Part shown: positions 16,838 through 25,033 of the stretch, piece after piece
Layout of the letters: each line of letters begins with the position of its first letter
How positions within the stretch are numbered: the first letter of the stretch is position 1
NCBI RefSeq assembly: GCF_022747945.1
Contig: NZ_JALDST010000001.1
Coordinates: 6,696,001-6,760,000, forward strand
Direction: 5' to 3'
Length of the DNA stretch: 64,000 nucleotides
From: Micromonospora sp. R77
GTDB lineage: Bacteria > Actinomycetota > Actinomycetes > Mycobacteriales > Micromonosporaceae
The notes under the pieces: model-generated
Databases searched by the model: none
What the model was told of the DNA's origin: nothing
What the model saw: the letters and a program-made list of their open reading frames with translations, nothing else
Position numbers and translations under genes: made by a program

Positions 16838-17440
16838 TCACGGGGCCGTCCCGGGGCTGCGGTGCCGGGGAGCGCCGGCACCGCCGTCGCGCAGGACGAG
16901 GTCGAGCAGGCTCTCGACGAGCTGCGCGTCGAGCGGGCCGCCACTGATCACCCGGCGGTAGACGATCGTGCCGGCCCAGACGTCCTGGACCAGGTCGGTG
17001 TCCACGTCGGAGGGGAGGTCGCCCCGATCGGCGGCGCGGTGCAGGGCGGCGGCGACGAACTCCCGCTTGCGGCGCAGGAAGCGTCCGCGCAGGTGCTCCA
17101 GGAGGGTGGGATCGGTGGCGCAGTCGGAGGCGAGCGCGGGCAGCGCGAGGTCGAAGGCGTGGCCGGTGTAGTTGTCCATCGTCATCTGCACCGCCCGGCG
17201 CAGTTCCTGGCGGGTGTCGCCCACGTCGGCGATCTCCTCGGCCTCGAAGACCGCGGCCAGCGCGTCGACCGCCAGCTCCTCCTTGCCGCTCCACCAGCGG
17301 TAGATGGTCGCCTTGCCCACCTTCGCCCGGGCGGCCACCGCCTCCACGGTGAGCCCGCGGTAGCCGATCTCCGACAGCACGTCCCTGGTGGCGGCGAGGA
17401 TGGCCGTGGCGGCGCGCGGACCGCGCGGTGTGGCAGACAT
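16838..17440 (-). CDS. TetR family transcriptional regulator
   Basis: The 200-residue protein starts at ATG 17440. The HTH at about 12-58 (AILAATRDVLSEIGYRGLTVEAVAARAKVGKATIYRWWSGKEEL) is typical, with a TetR_C-like domain behind it. It diverges from the acetoacetate-decarboxylase-like gene, and two copies of an ACGATACGT-type palindrome fill the gap, so it very likely represses that gene and itself. Confidence 0.9.
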   Translation of the reverse strand: MSATPRGPRAATAILAATRDVLSEIGYRGLTVEAVAARAKVGKATIYRWWSGKEELAVDALAAVFEAEEIADVGDTRQELRRAVQMTMDNYTGHAFDLALPALASDCATDPTLLEHLRGRFLRRKREFVAAALHRAADRGDLPSDVDTDLVQDVWAGTIVYRRVISGGPLDAQLVESLLDLVLRDGGAGAPRHRSPGTAP

Positions 17441-17447
17441 AACTGAA

Positions 17448-17461
17448 ACGATACGTCTCGT
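17448..17461. promoter_or_regulatory. TetR operator copy 1 (imperfect)
   Basis: ACGATACGTCTCGT differs by one base from the perfect palindrome at 17500-17513. It lies 8 bp upstream of the TetR start. Confidence 0.7.
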
Positions 17462-17499
17462 TGCGCTCGGGCCGCCAGTCCCGTTAGCGTCGGAGCGAG

Positions 17500-17513
17500 A
17501 CGATACGTATCGT
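17500..17513. promoter_or_regulatory. TetR operator copy 2 (perfect)
   Basis: ACGATACGTATCGT is a perfect 14-bp palindrome, 52 bp from copy 1. It lies just before the ribosome site (GAAGGAGG) of the decarboxylase-like gene. Confidence 0.8.
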
Positions 17514-17528
17514 TCCGAAGGAGGACGT

Positions 17529-18314
17529 ATGCCCAAGGGATACAGCCTGCCGCTGTCCCCCCGTGGTACCGCCGGCCTGGTCGAGCCGCCCCCGTGGCAC
17601 TACGCCGGCGACCTGCTCGCCGTCGAGTTCTGGACCGACCCGACCGAGGCTGCCGCGACCCTGCCGCCGGCGCTGACCATCGACCCGGAAACCGCCGGAC
17701 GCGGCCTCGCCCTCTTCATCGACTGGCAGTACGCGGGGCGGCACGTCGACCAGTTGCAGCCCGCGCGCAGCCAGTACCGGGAGTTCATGGTCCTGCTCGA
17801 CGCCCGGCACGGGCAGCGGGCCGTGGCCTGGTGCCCGTACATCTATGTGGACAACGACGCCGCGCTGGCCCGGGGATGGATCCAGGGGTTCCCCAAGAAG
17901 ATGGCCGACGTGCACCAGACGCGGGTCTTCGCCGCGCCCGGGCCCGCGGCGCCGCGCCTCTCCCCCGGTGGCCGGTTCGCCGCCGACGCCAGCGTGGCCG
18001 GACATCACCTGGCCCGCGCCGAGGTGACCCTGCGGACGCCGGTGACCGAACCGGAGCGCCTCCTGGCGCGTCCGACGGTCAACCGGCGCTACTTCCCGCA
18101 GCTCGCGGCGGGCCGGCACGACGTCCCGGCCGTCGACGAGCTGGTGCTGGCCGTCTTCGACGACCTGCACCTCGTGGACGCCTGGGCCGGCGAGGGGCAG
18201 CTGGACTTCTTCACCGTGCCGCACGAGGAACTGGCCGCCCTCGCCCCGGTCCGGACCGGCCTGGGCCTGCGCGCCTCGCTGAGCTACACGGTCAACGACC
18301 TGATTACGCTGTGA
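17529..18314 (+). CDS. acetoacetate decarboxylase family protein
   Basis: The 261-residue protein matches the ADC fold. The WIQGFPKKMAD segment (about 118-128) holds the paired lysines, one of which forms the Schiff base in true acetoacetate decarboxylase, and HLARAEVTL and the C-terminal FFTVPHEELA follow. Many family members are not decarboxylases but act as aldolases or dehydratases in secondary metabolism. ATG 17529 has GAAGGAGG upstream. Regulated by the divergent TetR. The esterase gene 79 bases downstream may be co-transcribed. Confidence 0.85.
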   Translation: MPKGYSLPLSPRGTAGLVEPPPWHYAGDLLAVEFWTDPTEAAATLPPALTIDPETAGRGLALFIDWQYAGRHVDQLQPARSQYREFMVLLDARHGQRAVAWCPYIYVDNDAALARGWIQGFPKKMADVHQTRVFAAPGPAAPRLSPGGRFAADASVAGHHLARAEVTLRTPVTEPERLLARPTVNRRYFPQLAAGRHDVPAVDELVLAVFDDLHLVDAWAGEGQLDFFTVPHEELAALAPVRTGLGLRASLSYTVNDLITL

Positions 18315-18342
18315 TCGGTGACGGCCCGGCGGACGGGGAGGG

Positions 18343-18359
18343 GCGGACGACCCGTCCGC
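18343..18359 (+). other. small hairpin between ADC-like and esterase genes
   Basis: GCGGACG / CGTCCGC, 3-nt loop, no T run. It could lower readthrough into the esterase gene. Confidence 0.3.
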
Positions 18360-18393
18360 GTCCGCCGGCGCACGTCACCGATGGGAGGAGAGC

Positions 18394-19221
18394 ATGACCG
18401 ACGTCGGATGGCGGCCGTTCGCGACTCCGCTGCACTATCTCGGGCTGCCCGGCAGCGTCGCGCCGCCGATCTGGCGGGAGGGGCGCATCCGGGCCGAGCT
18501 GGCCGCCCTGCGGTCGCGCCGTCCCGCGCCGCCGGTGCCACCGGAGCCGGGCGCCCCGGTGCTGGTCGTGCCCGGCTTCGCCGCCGGGGACGACCGGGTG
18601 GCGTTGCTGCGCGACTGGCTGCGCGAGGGGGGCTGGGACGTCCGACCGACCGGGATCACCGACGGTCGCCGCTGCTCCAGCCGGGACCTCGCGATCGTCG
18701 AGGAGACGCTGGTGCGCGTACACGCCGAGACCGGACGGCCGGTCACCCTGGTCGGGCACAGCCGGGGCGGCCTGTTCGCCAAGGTCCTCGCCGTGCGACA
18801 CCCGGACCGGGTACGGGCCCTGGTGACCCTCGGGGCCCCGCTGACCGACCCGTTCGGGATACACCTGGCCGTCCGCCTGTTGACCCTGTGGATGGCGACG
18901 ATGACGCGGCTCGGCCACCGGGACTGGGTCCGCAACTGCCCCTTCGGCGACTGCTGCCGCCAGGTCCACGACGACCTCCTGGCCCCGACGCCCGCCCAGG
19001 TGCCGTTCACCTCGATCGCCAGTCGCAGCGACGGCATCGTGTCCTGGCAGGCCTCCCAGGACCCCGACGCCCACTGCGTCACCGTGGACAGCTCCCACGG
19101 TGGACTGGTCGCCCACCCGGGGGTCTGGGCCGCGATCGCCGCCGCGCTGACGCACCCGCCACGCCGGTCCGGACCGGGAGTCAGCGGGGAACGAGGAAAC
19201 CGCCCATCACCCGCCCCATGA
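18394..19221 (+). CDS. alpha/beta hydrolase (esterase/lipase-like)
   Basis: The 275-residue protein has an oxyanion strand VLVVPGFAAGDD (about 49-60), the nucleophile elbow GHSRGG (Ser about 126) and a late histidine in SSHGGLV. No signal peptide is present, so it should be cytoplasmic. ATG 18394 has GGGAGGAGAGC upstream. Its last 41 bases overlap the end of the facing SDR gene. Substrate unknown. Confidence 0.82.
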   Translation: MTDVGWRPFATPLHYLGLPGSVAPPIWREGRIRAELAALRSRRPAPPVPPEPGAPVLVVPGFAAGDDRVALLRDWLREGGWDVRPTGITDGRRCSSRDLAIVEETLVRVHAETGRPVTLVGHSRGGLFAKVLAVRHPDRVRALVTLGAPLTDPFGIHLAVRLLTLWMATMTRLGHRDWVRNCPFGDCCRQVHDDLLAPTPAQVPFTSIASRSDGIVSWQASQDPDAHCVTVDSSHGGLVAHPGVWAAIAAALTHPPRRSGPGVSGERGNRPSPAP

Positions 19222-20002
19222 TCCTGGTGCGCAGCTGGCGGGGCAACGGGGCCAGCGACCAGTTCAGGGTCTTGGACAGGGCACCGGGACTGACGGTCAT
19301 CCGCCGCCCGAGGGCGTTCAGGGTCGCCCGGGCCACCTCGATCGGTTCGGCGGCGGTGGTGAAGCGCATCCCGGCCCGGTCACCGAAGCCCGAACTGACC
19401 GGCCCGGGGGTGCTCGTGACCACGTCGACCCCGCTGTCGCGCAGCTCGACGTGCAGCGCCTCGCCGAACGCCTGCACGTACGCCTTGGTGGCCGCGTAGT
19501 GCGCCGCCTGCGGTGTGCCCTGCCGCCCCACCACGGAAGCCAGCAGCACGATTCCGCCGGAACCCCGGCGCGTCATCCGGACCGCCGCCGCGTGGGTCAG
19601 CGCCAGCACGGCCCGGCAGTTCACGTCGAGCATCGACTGCTCTCCCGCCAGGTCCGCGTCCACGAACCGTCCGCTGGTCCCGAAGCCGGCCGCCGCGACC
19701 AGCAGACCGAGGTCCACCTCCGCGCCGGCCTGCTCGACCGCGTGCACCCCCTCCGGGGTCGCCAGGTCCGCGGCGACCGTCCGGGTCTGCACGACGTAGC
19801 GCTGCCGGAGATCGGCGGTGACCGCGGCGAGCTCCTCGTCGCGGCGCCCGACGGCGAGCACGTGGACGCCGGCCGAGGCGATGACGGCGGCCATCGCCCG
19901 GCCGATGCCGGACGAAGCCCCGGTGACCAGCGCCCACGGTCCGTAGCGGTCCCGGAAGGTCGACGGGTGGCGCACGGCCGGCTCCACTGTCCGCAATTCC
20001 AT
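19181..20002 (-). CDS. short-chain dehydrogenase/reductase
   Basis: The 273-residue classical SDR has TGASSGIGRAMA (cofactor loop, about 28-39), the NNAG position replaced by AAAGFG, and the catalytic YAATK with the upstream LLASVVG serine. The C-terminal part (about 215-273) is basic with membrane-near character. ATG 20002 is used; GTG 20011 and GTG 20008 are also in frame. Palindromes just upstream may control it. It probably reduces a ketone or oxidises an alcohol with NADP(H). Confidence 0.87.
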   Translation of the reverse strand: MELRTVEPAVRHPSTFRDRYGPWALVTGASSGIGRAMAAVIASAGVHVLAVGRRDEELAAVTADLRQRYVVQTRTVAADLATPEGVHAVEQAGAEVDLGLLVAAAGFGTSGRFVDADLAGEQSMLDVNCRAVLALTHAAAVRMTRRGSGGIVLLASVVGRQGTPQAAHYAATKAYVQAFGEALHVELRDSGVDVVTSTPGPVSSGFGDRAGMRFTTAAEPIEVARATLNALGRRMTVSPGALSKTLNWSLAPLPRQLRTRIMGRVMGGFLVPR

Positions 20003-20022
20003 GGACACCACTCTATCGATCT

Positions 20023-20046
20023 CGACATCCTGTGGATGTCGACATC
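20023..20046. promoter_or_regulatory. overlapping palindromes upstream of the SDR gene
   Basis: CGACATCC-TGT-GGATGTCG (20023-20041, perfect 8-bp arms) overlaps GATGTCGACATC (20035-20046, perfect). The half-site CGACATC occurs three times. It lies between the double-HTH regulator gene and the SDR gene, just before the SDR start. Confidence 0.65.
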
Positions 20047-20098
20047 GTGCTCGGCCACCGCCGCTTCGACGAACCGATCGAGGGGGTGGGAAGTCGGT

Positions 20099-21379
20099 TC
20101 ACGCTCCGGCGACGGGTCGGTCGAGGCGGCGGCGGATGTCCGACGTGGCGTGCCGGCTGAGCCAGGCGGTCAGGGCGGGCTCACGCTCCCGCCACAGCCG
20201 CAGGTTCAGGTCGAGCATCAGCCCGCCCAGCCACCCGGCGTCGGCGTCGGTCAGCACCCGGGCGTTCCACATCAGGACCAGTCGGCCGAGGGGTGCGTCC
20301 GACGGACGCACCACCACGTAGTCGTCGCCGGGCGTCAGCCCACCGACCACCCAACTGACCGCCTGGCCCACGCCCACCAGCGCCCGGATCGTCGCGGGGT
20401 CGCCGCAGACGTGCCGGGTCTGCGGCACGAAGCCGTACCGGCGGCAGAGCCCCAGCTCGTGGTCGCGGACCACCGGGTCCGGGTCCACCACCCACTCCTC
20501 GCCGGCCAGGTCGGCCATCCGCAACCCGGCCCGCCGGGCCGCCCAGTGCCCGGCGCCCGCGGCCACCGCGTACGGGGCGACGAGCAGCGAGCGCATCCGG
20601 ACCGGCCCCCGCCCCCGGGGCGTCGCCGGCCCCGTGGACCAGCCGTAGAAGAGGTCCAGTTCGTCGGCGTGCACCCGCCGCACGGCCGTCGGCAGCGGCA
20701 CCTGCTCCCACTGCCACGCGGCGGCGGGTACCGCCGCCCGCAGCCGGGTGATCACCTGCTGCGGGGAGATCAGCCCGAAGGCCAGTCTCAGCCGCTCGGG
20801 CAGGTGCGGCCGCGGACGCGGTGGCGACGTGCCGGGCCGCCGGATCGCGGCCGCCCGGGCCAGGGCGGCGTCGACCTGGTCGGCGCCGGCGAGCAGGACG
20901 TGCCCGGCGGGGGTCACCGTGGCGACGCGGGCGCGAGGCACCAGCAGGGCGACGCCGACCACCCGGTGGAGCCGGGCGAGCCGGCGGTACACCGCGGGCC
21001 GGGCCAGCCGCAGCTCCCGGGCGGCGGCGGTGACGCCGCCGTGCTCGTGGACCGCGCGCAGCACCGCCAGGTCCGACCAGGTCACCCGGTCGGGGGTGGC
21101 CGGCGGGAGCGCCGGGTCGCCGGCCACGGCCCGGGCCCGGCGTACGGCGGCACGCCAGCCGGCCTCGGCCCGGGCGGCGGCGTCCGCCACGATCCGCCCG
21201 GCGTCGGTGGGCTCGCAGCGGCGCGGGGTGCGGACGAGCAGCGGCGTACCGAGCTGGCGTTCCAGGCGCGCGATCCGCCGGGACAGGGCCGGCCGGGTCC
21301 GGTCGAGCGCCGCTGCCGCCGCCGTGACCGAGCCGTGCCGCACCGCCGCCCGCACCGCGCGCAGATCCTGCCACTCCAT
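20099..21379 (-). CDS. LysR-like regulator with two tandem DNA-binding domains
   Basis: At 426 residues this is about 120 longer than normal LysR proteins. Residues 2-61 form one LysR-type winged HTH (DLRAVRAAVRHGSVTAAAAALDRTRPALSRRIARLE..TDAG), and 100-160 form a second (DLAVLRAVHEHGGVTAAARELRLARPAVYRRLARLH..TPAG). A LysR-type effector domain follows from about 185 (LPERLRLAFGLISPQQVI...). The two HTHs are similar enough to be a duplication. It lies upstream of the SDR gene in the same direction and may control it. Ligand unknown. Confidence 0.85.
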   Translation of the reverse strand: MEWQDLRAVRAAVRHGSVTAAAAALDRTRPALSRRIARLERQLGTPLLVRTPRRCEPTDAGRIVADAAARAEAGWRAAVRRARAVAGDPALPPATPDRVTWSDLAVLRAVHEHGGVTAAARELRLARPAVYRRLARLHRVVGVALLVPRARVATVTPAGHVLLAGADQVDAALARAAAIRRPGTSPPRPRPHLPERLRLAFGLISPQQVITRLRAAVPAAAWQWEQVPLPTAVRRVHADELDLFYGWSTGPATPRGRGPVRMRSLLVAPYAVAAGAGHWAARRAGLRMADLAGEEWVVDPDPVVRDHELGLCRRYGFVPQTRHVCGDPATIRALVGVGQAVSWVVGGLTPGDDYVVVRPSDAPLGRLVLMWNARVLTDADAGWLGGLMLDLNLRLWREREPALTAWLSRHATSDIRRRLDRPVAGA

Positions 21380-21566
21380 GAAACCGAGTTAACACCTTCG
21401 ATGTACGCGACGACCGCGCGAACCGGGTACGCCGTCTGCGGGCCCCGAGGGGCGTGGCGTCAAGTGGCGGAACCGGTCTCTCGCCTCACCACCCGGTCGG
21501 TCCGGTCCGCCGAATGGCTCCAGCCGCCCGTCTCAGTGATGACCATCGCTGGAAGCGACTGCCAGA

Positions 21567-22751
21567 ATGATCAGCGTGTCATTGCTCGGTCACTCTGCGG
21601 CCACCACCGATGCCACGGGAGAGGGCCGGGCCAACCGGTTCATGGTGGTCCTGCTGGGCCTGCACCGGCTGACCTGCCTGGCGCCGGCGGTCGTCGCCTG
21701 CGCCTACGGCGCGTACCGGAACACCTGGGCCAACCTCGGGCTGCTCGCGACGGTGATCGCCTGGAACCTGGCGTTGTTCCGGGCCACCCGGCGGCGAGGG
21801 TGGTTCCCGGCGGCGCTGGTGCACGTCGACGTCCTGCTGGCCGGGCTGGTCCTGGTCGTGGTGACGGCGAACCTGACGACCGACGGCACCACCCCGAACT
21901 GGGGCAACCTGGTGATGCAGGCCAGCGGGTCACTGGTGGGAGCGGCACTGACCCGGCCGTGGTCGGTGGCGGTCGGGCTGCTCGCGCTGGCCCTCGCCCA
22001 GTCGGCCGTGATCATCGGCCACGGCCCCGGGACCGGCCTGCCGGCACCGGCGCTGGTGCACGCCGTCAACGGCGTGGCCTGCTTCGCCCTCGTCGCCGCC
22101 TTCGCCGTGCGCTACCTGCGCCGGGTCGGGCGCAACCTCGACCGGACCAACGCGCACCGGCTGGCCGCCGAGGCCGAGGCCGCCGCCGACCATGCCCGCT
22201 ACGTCACCCGGCTCGCCCACCACCGGGCGCTGCACGACACGGTCCTCACCACCCTGACGGTGATCGCCCGTGGCGCCGTGGATCCCGGGCAGCCGGACCT
22301 GCGCCGCCGGTGCGCCCGGGACGCCGAGGTGATCCGCGGACTGCTCGCCGACGGGTGCGACCCGGCGTTCGGCACCGTCGGCGAGGCGCTGCGGGAGGTG
22401 GTCGGCGAGGTGTCCCTGCTGGGGCTGCGGATCCGTTACCAGGGAACGACCGTCCCGCCGGGCGTACCGCCGCAGGTGGTGCAGGCGCTGCGGGCGGCGG
22501 CCCGGGAGGCGCTGAACAACGTCGTGAAGCACGCCGGGGTCGAGGACGCCTGGCTCACCGTCACGAGCGAGGGCCGGGGGCTGCGGGTGACGATCGTGGA
22601 CCGTGGCCGCGGTTTCGACCTGGGAGCGGTACCACCGGGTTTCGGCTTCCGGCACTCCATCGTCGACCGGGTGACCGAGGTGGGTGGGCGGGCCCGGGTC
22701 TCCAGCGAGCCGGGAGCCGGCACCTGTGTAGAGCTGACGTGGGCCGGGTGA
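21567..22751 (+). CDS. sensor histidine kinase (NarL-partner type)
   Basis: The 394-residue protein has an N-terminal membrane region (about 25-185, five or six helices) without an obvious sensor domain. A HisKA_3-like dimer region follows with H223 (HRALHDTVLTTL), then an ATPase domain with AREALNNVVKHA (N-box), DRGRGFD (G1) and SEPGAGT. This is the usual partner of NarL/FixJ response regulators. ATG 21567 has GGAAG upstream. Its last codon overlaps the response regulator start (GTGA), so the pair is translated together. Confidence 0.88.
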   Translation: MISVSLLGHSAATTDATGEGRANRFMVVLLGLHRLTCLAPAVVACAYGAYRNTWANLGLLATVIAWNLALFRATRRRGWFPAALVHVDVLLAGLVLVVVTANLTTDGTTPNWGNLVMQASGSLVGAALTRPWSVAVGLLALALAQSAVIIGHGPGTGLPAPALVHAVNGVACFALVAAFAVRYLRRVGRNLDRTNAHRLAAEAEAAADHARYVTRLAHHRALHDTVLTTLTVIARGAVDPGQPDLRRRCARDAEVIRGLLADGCDPAFGTVGEALREVVGEVSLLGLRIRYQGTTVPPGVPPQVVQALRAAAREALNNVVKHAGVEDAWLTVTSEGRGLRVTIVDRGRGFDLGAVPPGFGFRHSIVDRVTEVGGRARVSSEPGAGTCVELTWAG

Positions 22752-23377
22752 TCCGGGTCGCGGCGGTCGACGACGACCGGATGCTCCTGGAGGGCCTGGC
22801 TGCGTGGCTGTCCGGCGTCGGCGACGTCCGACTGGTACGGGCGGCGTCCACCGTGGAGCGGCTGCTGCGAGACCTGACCGAGCCGGTCGACGTGGTGCTG
22901 CTGGACCTGGTGCTGCGCGACGGCAGCGACGCGGCGGAGAACGTCCGGCGGCTGGCGGCGCAGGGGCGTCGGGTGCTGGTGGTCAGCGTCTGGGCCCACC
23001 CGGACCAGGTGGTGGCCACCTTCGCCGCCGGGTGCAGCGGTTACATGACCAAGGACCACGACCTGCCGGCGCTGGCCGCCGCGATCCGTGAGGTGGCGGC
23101 CGGCCGGCCGGTCTTCTCCTCCGAGCTGGCGTTCGCCTGCCTGGGGGACACCCGGGCGACGCGTCCCCGGTTGTCCCCACGGGAGCGTGGCGTGCTGCTC
23201 GCGTACGCCTCCGGGATGACGCTCAACGCCACCGCGCGGCACCTCGGCATCAAGCCGGAGACCGCCCGCACCTACCTCGACCGGGTCAAGGCCAAGTACC
23301 ACGATCTCGGCCGACCCAGCCGCACGAAGCTCGACCTCGCCGAGCGGGTCCGCGAGGACCGGCTGCAGGCCGGCTGA
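22748..23377 (+). CDS. NarL/FixJ-type response regulator
   Basis: The 209-residue protein has a receiver domain (acidic DDD at 8-10, phosphoacceptor Asp53 in LLDLVLRDGS, Lys in GYMTKD) and a C-terminal LuxR-type HTH (LSPRERGVLLAYASGMTLNATARHLGIKPETARTYLDRVK). The start GTG 22748 overlaps the kinase stop. It may control the glycan operon that starts 234 bases downstream. Confidence 0.9.
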   Translation: MIRVAAVDDDRMLLEGLAAWLSGVGDVRLVRAASTVERLLRDLTEPVDVVLLDLVLRDGSDAAENVRRLAAQGRRVLVVSVWAHPDQVVATFAAGCSGYMTKDHDLPALAAAIREVAAGRPVFSSELAFACLGDTRATRPRLSPRERGVLLAYASGMTLNATARHLGIKPETARTYLDRVKAKYHDLGRPSRTKLDLAERVREDRLQAG

Positions 23378-23428
23378 GCCGTCACCGCACCGTCCCGGCG
23401 CAGGTCCACCCTGCCCCGGGGTCGTGCT

Positions 23429-23471
23429 GTCCCCCGGACGGGGGGCAGGCGGGCGGCCCGATCGTCCCCCG
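23429..23471. promoter_or_regulatory. repeated GTCCCCCG boxes upstream of the glycan operon
   Basis: GTCCCCCG occurs at 23429-23436 and 23464-23471, with a near-inverted copy (CGGGGGGC) between. They lie in the 234-base gap between the response regulator and the first gene of the long operon and could bind that regulator. This is suggestive only. Confidence 0.3.
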
Positions 23472-23611
23472 AACATCCGGCGTGACGCCATCGACACGCA
23501 TCGTTAGCTTGAGATCGCGCAGCGTCGTTGTCACGTCCCTCCCCCACGGACGGCCGACTTCTCCTCGACGCTGCCGCTCCCCCACCGGTCGTCTCCAGGA
23601 AGGGCCAGGGC

Positions 23612-25033
23612 ATGCCGCAACTGATCGGTATCGACGAGGCGGAACAGCTCACCACCAGACAGGTGCACCAGCTGTACCGCGACCACGTCAGTCGGAGTCA
23701 GGTCTCGCTGATGACGACCTTCGGGTTCGGCCGCGAACTGGTGGACCGCGCCGAGGGCGTCTGGATCCAGCTGCGCGACGGGCGCCGGGTGCTGGACTTC
23801 TCCGGCGGCGTCGGCGTGCTCAACCACGGGCACAACCACCCGCGGATCCTGGCCGCGCGGCGGCGGTACGCCGAGGCGCACCGGATGGAGGTGCACAAGG
23901 CGTTCTTCTCGCCGTACCTGGCGGCACTGAGCCACAACGTGGCCGCGCTGCTGCCCGGGGACCTGTCCGTGTCGTACTTCCCGAACTCGGGGGCCGAGGC
24001 GAACGAGGGGGCGGTGAAGATGGCGTACAAGTACCACGGCGGGCGGCGGAACACGGTGCTGCGCGCCGACATCAGCTTCCACGGCAAGACCCTCGGCGCG
24101 GGCAGCCTCACCGGCTCGTCGGAGAACGCGTTCCGCTTTCCCGGCCTGCCCGGCATCGTGGTGTACCCGTACGGCGACCTCGCCGCCGTACGGGCGGCCG
24201 TGGACGCCGCGCGGACCGGGGACGGCGACTGCGACGTGTACGCCATCCTGGTCGAGCCGTTCAGCGCCTCGACGATGCGGCGGTGGAGCGAGGACGACCT
24301 GCTGGCCCTGCAACGGCTCTGCCGCGAGCGGGACATCGTGCTGATCTTCGACGAGGTCTACACCGGTTGGGGCAAGACCGGCAGCCTGTTCTACTTCACC
24401 CGGCACGAGGGCCTGCTGCCGGACATCCTCACCTACTCCAAGTCGCTCGGCGGCGGCAAGGCGTCCATCGCCGGCTACACCGCCCGCGAACCGGTCTTCC
24501 GGCGCGCGTACGACCGGCTGACCGACGTCATCCTGCACAGCACCACCTACTACGGCTTCGGCGAGGAGACCGCCACCGCGCTGGAGGCCGTCGCGGTGGT
24601 GGTCGACGACGACTACCCGGCCCGGGCCCGTGCCCTGGCGGCGGTGCTGCAGCCCGGCCTGGACCGGCTGGCCAAGACGTACCCCGAGGTGATCGCCCGG
24701 GTCGACGGGGCCGGCGCGCTCTGGGGGGTGTTCCTCGGCGGCGGGCCGGGCCTGCTCGACCTGGCCGGCAAGCTGATGCCCGGCTTCACCCACGACCCGC
24801 AGTTCCGCACCAAGCTCATCACCCTGTCGGTGATCGCCCACCTGTTCCGCGAGCACGGCATCATGACCTACTACAGCCCCAACGGGGACAACCCGCTGAT
24901 GGTCGCCCCGAGCCTGGTGGCCACCGCCGACGACGTCGATCACTTCCTGACCGCGCTGGACGCCACCCTGTCGCGGGGCCTGCCCCGGCTGCTGGCGGCC
25001 TTCGCCCGGGAGCGGGTGACGTCCCGGTGGTGA
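23612..25033 (+). CDS. class III (PLP) aminotransferase
   Basis: The 473-residue protein is a fold-type I class III aminotransferase. It has FPNSGAEANEGAVKMA (phosphate site), the PLP-binding aspartate in IFDEVYTGWGKTG, and the Schiff-base lysine in TYSKSLGGGKASIAGY. ATG 23612 is preceded by AGGAAGGG. It is the first gene of a ten-gene rightward operon for a glycan or glycolipid, so it likely makes an amino compound that decorates the product. The class includes omega-amino, ornithine and DABA transaminases; I cannot tell which. Confidence 0.87.
   Translation: MPQLIGIDEAEQLTTRQVHQLYRDHVSRSQVSLMTTFGFGRELVDRAEGVWIQLRDGRRVLDFSGGVGVLNHGHNHPRILAARRRYAEAHRMEVHKAFFSPYLAALSHNVAALLPGDLSVSYFPNSGAEANEGAVKMAYKYHGGRRNTVLRADISFHGKTLGAGSLTGSSENAFRFPGLPGIVVYPYGDLAAVRAAVDAARTGDGDCDVYAILVEPFSASTMRRWSEDDLLALQRLCRERDIVLIFDEVYTGWGKTGSLFYFTRHEGLLPDILTYSKSLGGGKASIAGYTAREPVFRRAYDRLTDVILHSTTYYGFGEETATALEAVAVVVDDDYPARARALAAVLQPGLDRLAKTYPEVIARVDGAGALWGVFLGGGPGLLDLAGKLMPGFTHDPQFRTKLITLSVIAHLFREHGIMTYYSPNGDNPLMVAPSLVATADDVDHFLTALDATLSRGLPRLLAAFARERVTSRW

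Noticed and set aside
19451..22747. Front part of a 1308-codon open frame on the plus strand
   Set aside because: Only its last 209 codons (22748-23377) are a gene. The rest is a GC-driven shadow frame antisense to the SDR and LysR genes and out of frame with the kinase.
23482..25026. Front part of an 863-codon frame before the epimerase
   Set aside because: Out-of-frame reading of the aminotransferase gene; only the part from 25030 has epimerase motifs.
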